Assembly (NCBI RefSeq): GCF_000161795.2
Contig: NZ_CP006882.1
Location: forward strand, 2,046,001 to 2,110,000
Direction: 5' to 3'
DNA from: Synechococcus sp. WH 8109
GTDB lineage: Bacteria > Cyanobacteriota > Cyanobacteriia > PCC-6307 > Cyanobiaceae
Length of the DNA: 64,000 nucleotides
In this document: positions 61,367 to 64,000 of the stretch, one piece after another
Layout: the number at the start of each line of letters is the position of its first letter
How positions within the stretch are numbered: position 1 is the stretch's first letter
The notes under the pieces: generated by a model
Databases searched by the model: none
What the model was told of the DNA's origin: nothing
What the model saw: only the letters and a program-made list of their open reading frames with translations
Made by a program: the position numbers and the translations under genes

Positions 61367-63229
61367 ATGATGGCTCAGGAGCTCGGGGATTTCATCGAGG
61401 CCGCAGGGTTGCTCGAGTACGACCCGGCCGCCATCACACGTATTTATGCCGGCCATCCCAAGCGGCTGATCCGCCGGCTCTGGCAAACCCTCGTACCCAT
61501 AGGCCTGTTGCTGCTGGGCGTCGCCTTCGACTGGATCTTCCAGTTGCTGAAGGATGAGGAACGGGCCCGGGCTCGAGCTCGCGAATGCGCTGAACTTCTC
61601 GTGGATCTTGGTCCCGCCTTCATCAAGGCCGGCCAAGCGCTCTCCACACGACCGGACATCGTCCCCCCGCTGCTGTTGGAGGAACTGGCCCAGCTCCAGG
61701 ACCAACTGCCCGGCTTCGACAGCGGCCTGGCCATGGCCTGCATCGAAGAGGACCTGGGTGCACCGGTGGATGACATTTTCGAGCAGCTGGACCGGGAACC
61801 GATCTCAGCCGCCTCCTTGGGTCAGGTGCACAAGGGAATCCTCAAGGGTGGCGCCAGGGTGGCGGTGAAGGTGCAGCGCCCGGGGCTGCGAGAACAGATC
61901 ACCCTGGATCTGTACATCGTGCGAAACATCGCCGCCTGGTTGAACAGCAACATCGGATTGATCCGCAGCGACCTCGTCGCCCTGATCGATGAACTGGGGC
62001 GACGGGTGTTCGAAGAGATGGATTACCTCAACGAGGCCTCGAACGCTGAGACCTTCGCTGAGCTGCATCAACACAACCCTCGCATCGCTGTTCCGACGAT
62101 TTATCGCAACGCCACCAGCCGCAGGGTGCTGACGATGGAGTGGATTGACGGCGTCAAGCTCACCAATCTTGATGCGGTTCGCGAGCTCGGTGTGGACCCT
62201 GACGACATGGTGGAAGTGGGCGTGAACTGCAGCCTTCAACAGTTGCTGGAGCATGGCTTCTTCCATGCCGACCCCCACCCCGGCAATCTCCTGGCTCTGG
62301 AGGACGGTCGCCTCTGTTATCTCGACTTCGGGATGATGAGCGAAGTGAGCCGCGAGTCACGCACCGGCTTGATTCAGGCGGTTGTCCATCTGGTGAACCG
62401 GAACTTCGGGAAACTCTCCAAAGACTTCGTCACCCTGGGGTTCCTGGCGGAAGACGTGAACCTAGAACCGATTGTCCCCGCCTTTGAAAAGGTCTTCAGC
62501 CATGCCTTGGAAGCCGGCGTCAACCGCATGGATTTCAAAGCGGTCACCGACGACATGTCCGGTGTGATGTACAAATTCCCCTTCCGGGTGCCGCCTTACT
62601 ACGCACTGATCATTCGATCACTGGTCACCCTGGAGGGCATCGCCCTCAGTGTTGATCCGAACTTCAAGATCCTCGGTGCTGCCTACCCCTACTTCGCCAG
62701 GCGACTGATGGAGGATCCCGATCCCCAGTTGCGTCAGAGCCTTAAGGAGATGCTGTTCGACGGGGACGCGTTCCGTTGGACCCGTCTGGAAAATCTGGTC
62801 TCCAGCGCTGCAAGCCAGGCCCAGCTGGACCTAGAGGCCTTGCTCGATCAACTGCTCGACTTCCTGTTCTCACCCAAGGCAGGACTGCTTCGGGATCAAC
62901 TGGTGACCGCCACGGTTGATCGGCTGGATGCTCTGGGTTGGTCGACGATGCAACGCCTTGGTCGACGCCTCCCAAAACGACTGCAACCATCAGCCCTTGG
63001 CCAGACACCTCCCGGGCTCTCAGATCCACTGATGCAACTGGAGCCGGTGCGGGAGTTGATCCAGGTGTTGCAATCGTTGCCGGGATTCACACCTGAGCTT
63101 CTGCTGCGTCGAATGCCAAGGGTGCTCAATGAACCAGACACCCGGCGCATGGGCTTCAAGGTGGCCCAGGGGCTGGCCGAACGGGGAGTTGTCCGGCTGG
63201 TGCGGGTCGCCGCTGGAGTTCCCGCCTAA
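61367..63229 (+). CDS. ABC1/UbiB-type atypical kinase (620 aa)
   Basis: UbiB family protein kinase-like: KAGQALSTRPDIVPP (the KxGQ motif, about residue 87), AAASLGQVHKG-type Ala-rich loop SAASLGQVH, FHADPHPGNLLALEDG (catalytic loop) and YLDFGMMSE (DFG). Cyanobacteria have several; they are linked to quinone synthesis or membrane lipid metabolism. Residue 38 onward has one hydrophobic segment. It diverges from recN. Confidence 0.92.
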   Translation: MMAQELGDFIEAAGLLEYDPAAITRIYAGHPKRLIRRLWQTLVPIGLLLLGVAFDWIFQLLKDEERARARARECAELLVDLGPAFIKAGQALSTRPDIVPPLLLEELAQLQDQLPGFDSGLAMACIEEDLGAPVDDIFEQLDREPISAASLGQVHKGILKGGARVAVKVQRPGLREQITLDLYIVRNIAAWLNSNIGLIRSDLVALIDELGRRVFEEMDYLNEASNAETFAELHQHNPRIAVPTIYRNATSRRVLTMEWIDGVKLTNLDAVRELGVDPDDMVEVGVNCSLQQLLEHGFFHADPHPGNLLALEDGRLCYLDFGMMSEVSRESRTGLIQAVVHLVNRNFGKLSKDFVTLGFLAEDVNLEPIVPAFEKVFSHALEAGVNRMDFKAVTDDMSGVMYKFPFRVPPYYALIIRSLVTLEGIALSVDPNFKILGAAYPYFARRLMEDPDPQLRQSLKEMLFDGDAFRWTRLENLVSSAASQAQLDLEALLDQLLDFLFSPKAGLLRDQLVTATVDRLDALGWSTMQRLGRRLPKRLQPSALGQTPPGLSDPLMQLEPVRELIQVLQSLPGFTPELLLRRMPRVLNEPDTRRMGFKVAQGLAERGVVRLVRVAAGVPA

Positions 63230-63253
63230 CTTCCGGCCAACACCTTCAGCGTG

Positions 63254-63835
63254 ATGCTCCCCAAGCCCTTCACCCGTTCCTCTGTGCTGGCCGTGGCGGC
63301 AGGGCTTGGGCTGAGTTTGAGCTGCGTTGTGCAACCCCTACATGCCGCCACGGAGGTCGCGCTGGTGAGTGGTGCCTTCCGCCGCTCCATTCCGATGAAA
63401 GAAATCGAACACCTGGCCGAAACCGGTGAAGCCACAGGTCTGCTGGAGGATCTGCTGGAGCTCTCCGGGCAGGACCCAAACGAAGTGGCGCAGATGCTCA
63501 ACCAGAGCCTCGAGCTTCCCTTGGTGCTCACAAGCCGTTTGATCAACACACGGATCGGTGAGGCCATCCTGCGTCGTGTTGCACGAATCATTCATCCGAT
63601 CTACACACCGGAACCTGAAGTGAGTGTTCCGGCGATCCGCGCCGGAGTGATCAGTGGATTGCAAAGCGAAGATGGCCTCACGGCAGTGAGCTTTTTGAAG
63701 GGCTACCCCAATGCCGTCATGGCGGTGAATCTTCCGGCTCTGTTTGGAGTGATCGAAAAAGCGGAATCCATCGCCGGTCTGGTGCAGTTTTTCTCCGACT
63801 CCCCCTTGGACGGATTGAAGGAGGTGCAACCCTGA
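63254..63835 (+). CDS. DUF1400-type exported protein without hydrolase domain (193 aa)
   Basis: Signal peptide (SSVLAVAAGLGLSLSCVVQPLHA) then a region resembling the N-terminal DUF1400 domain: FRRSIPMKEIEHLAETGEA, LLELSGQDPNEVAQML and VRAIIHPIYTPE-like RIIHPIYTPEPE. No catalytic hydrolase part follows, so this is a stand-alone version. The start is at ATG 63254; a GTG one codon earlier is equally possible. 24 bases after the kinase gene, perhaps one transcript. Confidence 0.75.
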   Translation: MLPKPFTRSSVLAVAAGLGLSLSCVVQPLHAATEVALVSGAFRRSIPMKEIEHLAETGEATGLLEDLLELSGQDPNEVAQMLNQSLELPLVLTSRLINTRIGEAILRRVARIIHPIYTPEPEVSVPAIRAGVISGLQSEDGLTAVSFLKGYPNAVMAVNLPALFGVIEKAESIAGLVQFFSDSPLDGLKEVQP

Positions 63836-63888
63836 CCAAGCCCTGAGCGGACGCCGCCTAGATTCCGGAAATCCCCCCATTCCAGCCG

Positions 63889-64000
63889 GTGTCCCTGTTC
63901 CAGAACCTCCGTCGGCGTTTCACTGCCACCCCTGTGATGCAGGACTGGCCTGGACTGATTGAGGCCTATCGCAGCTGGCTGCCCGTCAGCGATGCGACCC
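63889..64000 (+). CDS. thrC: Threonine synthase, 5' end
   Basis: Partial gene: GTG start, then SLFQNLRRRFT and DWPGLIEAYRSWLPVS, matching the opening of cyanobacterial threonine synthase (PLP enzyme converting O-phosphohomoserine to threonine). The PLP Lys and the rest lie beyond the window. The start is 53 bases after the preceding gene. Confidence 0.78.
   Translation, partial: MSLFQNLRRRFTATPVMQDWPGLIEAYRSWLPVSDAT

Noticed and set aside
1-64000. tRNA, rRNA, CRISPR, IS or prophage signals
   Set aside because: Looked for tRNA T-loop sequences, regular spaced repeats, transposase-like motifs and attachment-type repeats; found none that I can support.

Overview
The window looks like a chromosomal segment of a marine picocyanobacterium, most likely a Synechococcus of the marine cluster. 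The basis is high GC coding DNA, tight gene packing with ATGA/GTGA/TGATG overlaps, ferredoxin-type nitrate and nitrite reductases, NtcA-like sites, PsbQ, a sucrose-phosphate synthase, a Tic20-like protein and several proteins of cyanobacterial type. I see no rRNA, tRNA, CRISPR array, transposase or prophage.

Layout. 1-1385: the start of a class II glutamine amidotransferase / asparagine synthase-like gene behind a carbamoyltransferase. 1547-3301: a sodium/solute symporter flanked by two tiny membrane proteins. 3441-6777: a three-gene operon of circularly permuted ATP-grasp, alpha-E and transglutaminase-like proteins. 7336-24949: a nitrogen and molybdopterin island. It holds moaA-mobA (-), nrtP-narB (+), narM (-), an exported beta-carbonic anhydrase coupled to moaC-moeA, moaE/moaD (-), moaB (+), cobA and a CbiX-like chelatase (siroheme, -), nirA, a 44-residue ORF, a formate/nitrite-family channel and a HEAT-like protein. 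cynS (cyanate) follows at 25003. Together these genes import nitrate and nitrite, build the Mo cofactor and siroheme, and reduce nitrate to ammonium with ferredoxin.

25685-42246 holds mostly housekeeping genes: a TrpD2-like transferase, GNAT, MFS, polyphosphate kinase, a group 2 sigma factor, a phytol kinase-like protein, DAHP synthase, aconitase B, a ClC channel, a radical SAM protein, an IctB/O-antigen-ligase-like protein, purU and psbQ. 42243-64000 continues with an FAD oxidoreductase, dnaK, aroE, tic20-like, rpsF, argG, mraY, purT, sucrose-phosphate synthase, a recN-uvrA-hydrolase operon, an ABC1/UbiB kinase and the start of thrC.

Two observations stand out. First, a recurring small RNA hairpin lies just upstream of nrtP, nirA and the 44-residue ORF before the nitrite channel. 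It has a variable but fully paired outer stem, a 5' bulge, and an invariant TTC/GAA inner stem closing a (C/G)TTTT loop. Second, three genes (radical SAM, FAD oxidoreductase, and a membrane protein before argG) have no ATG, GTG or TTG that gives a complete protein and appear to begin at CTG-AAC. In two of them the CTG overlaps the upstream stop as CTGA. Several small proteins of 37-77 residues are also described.
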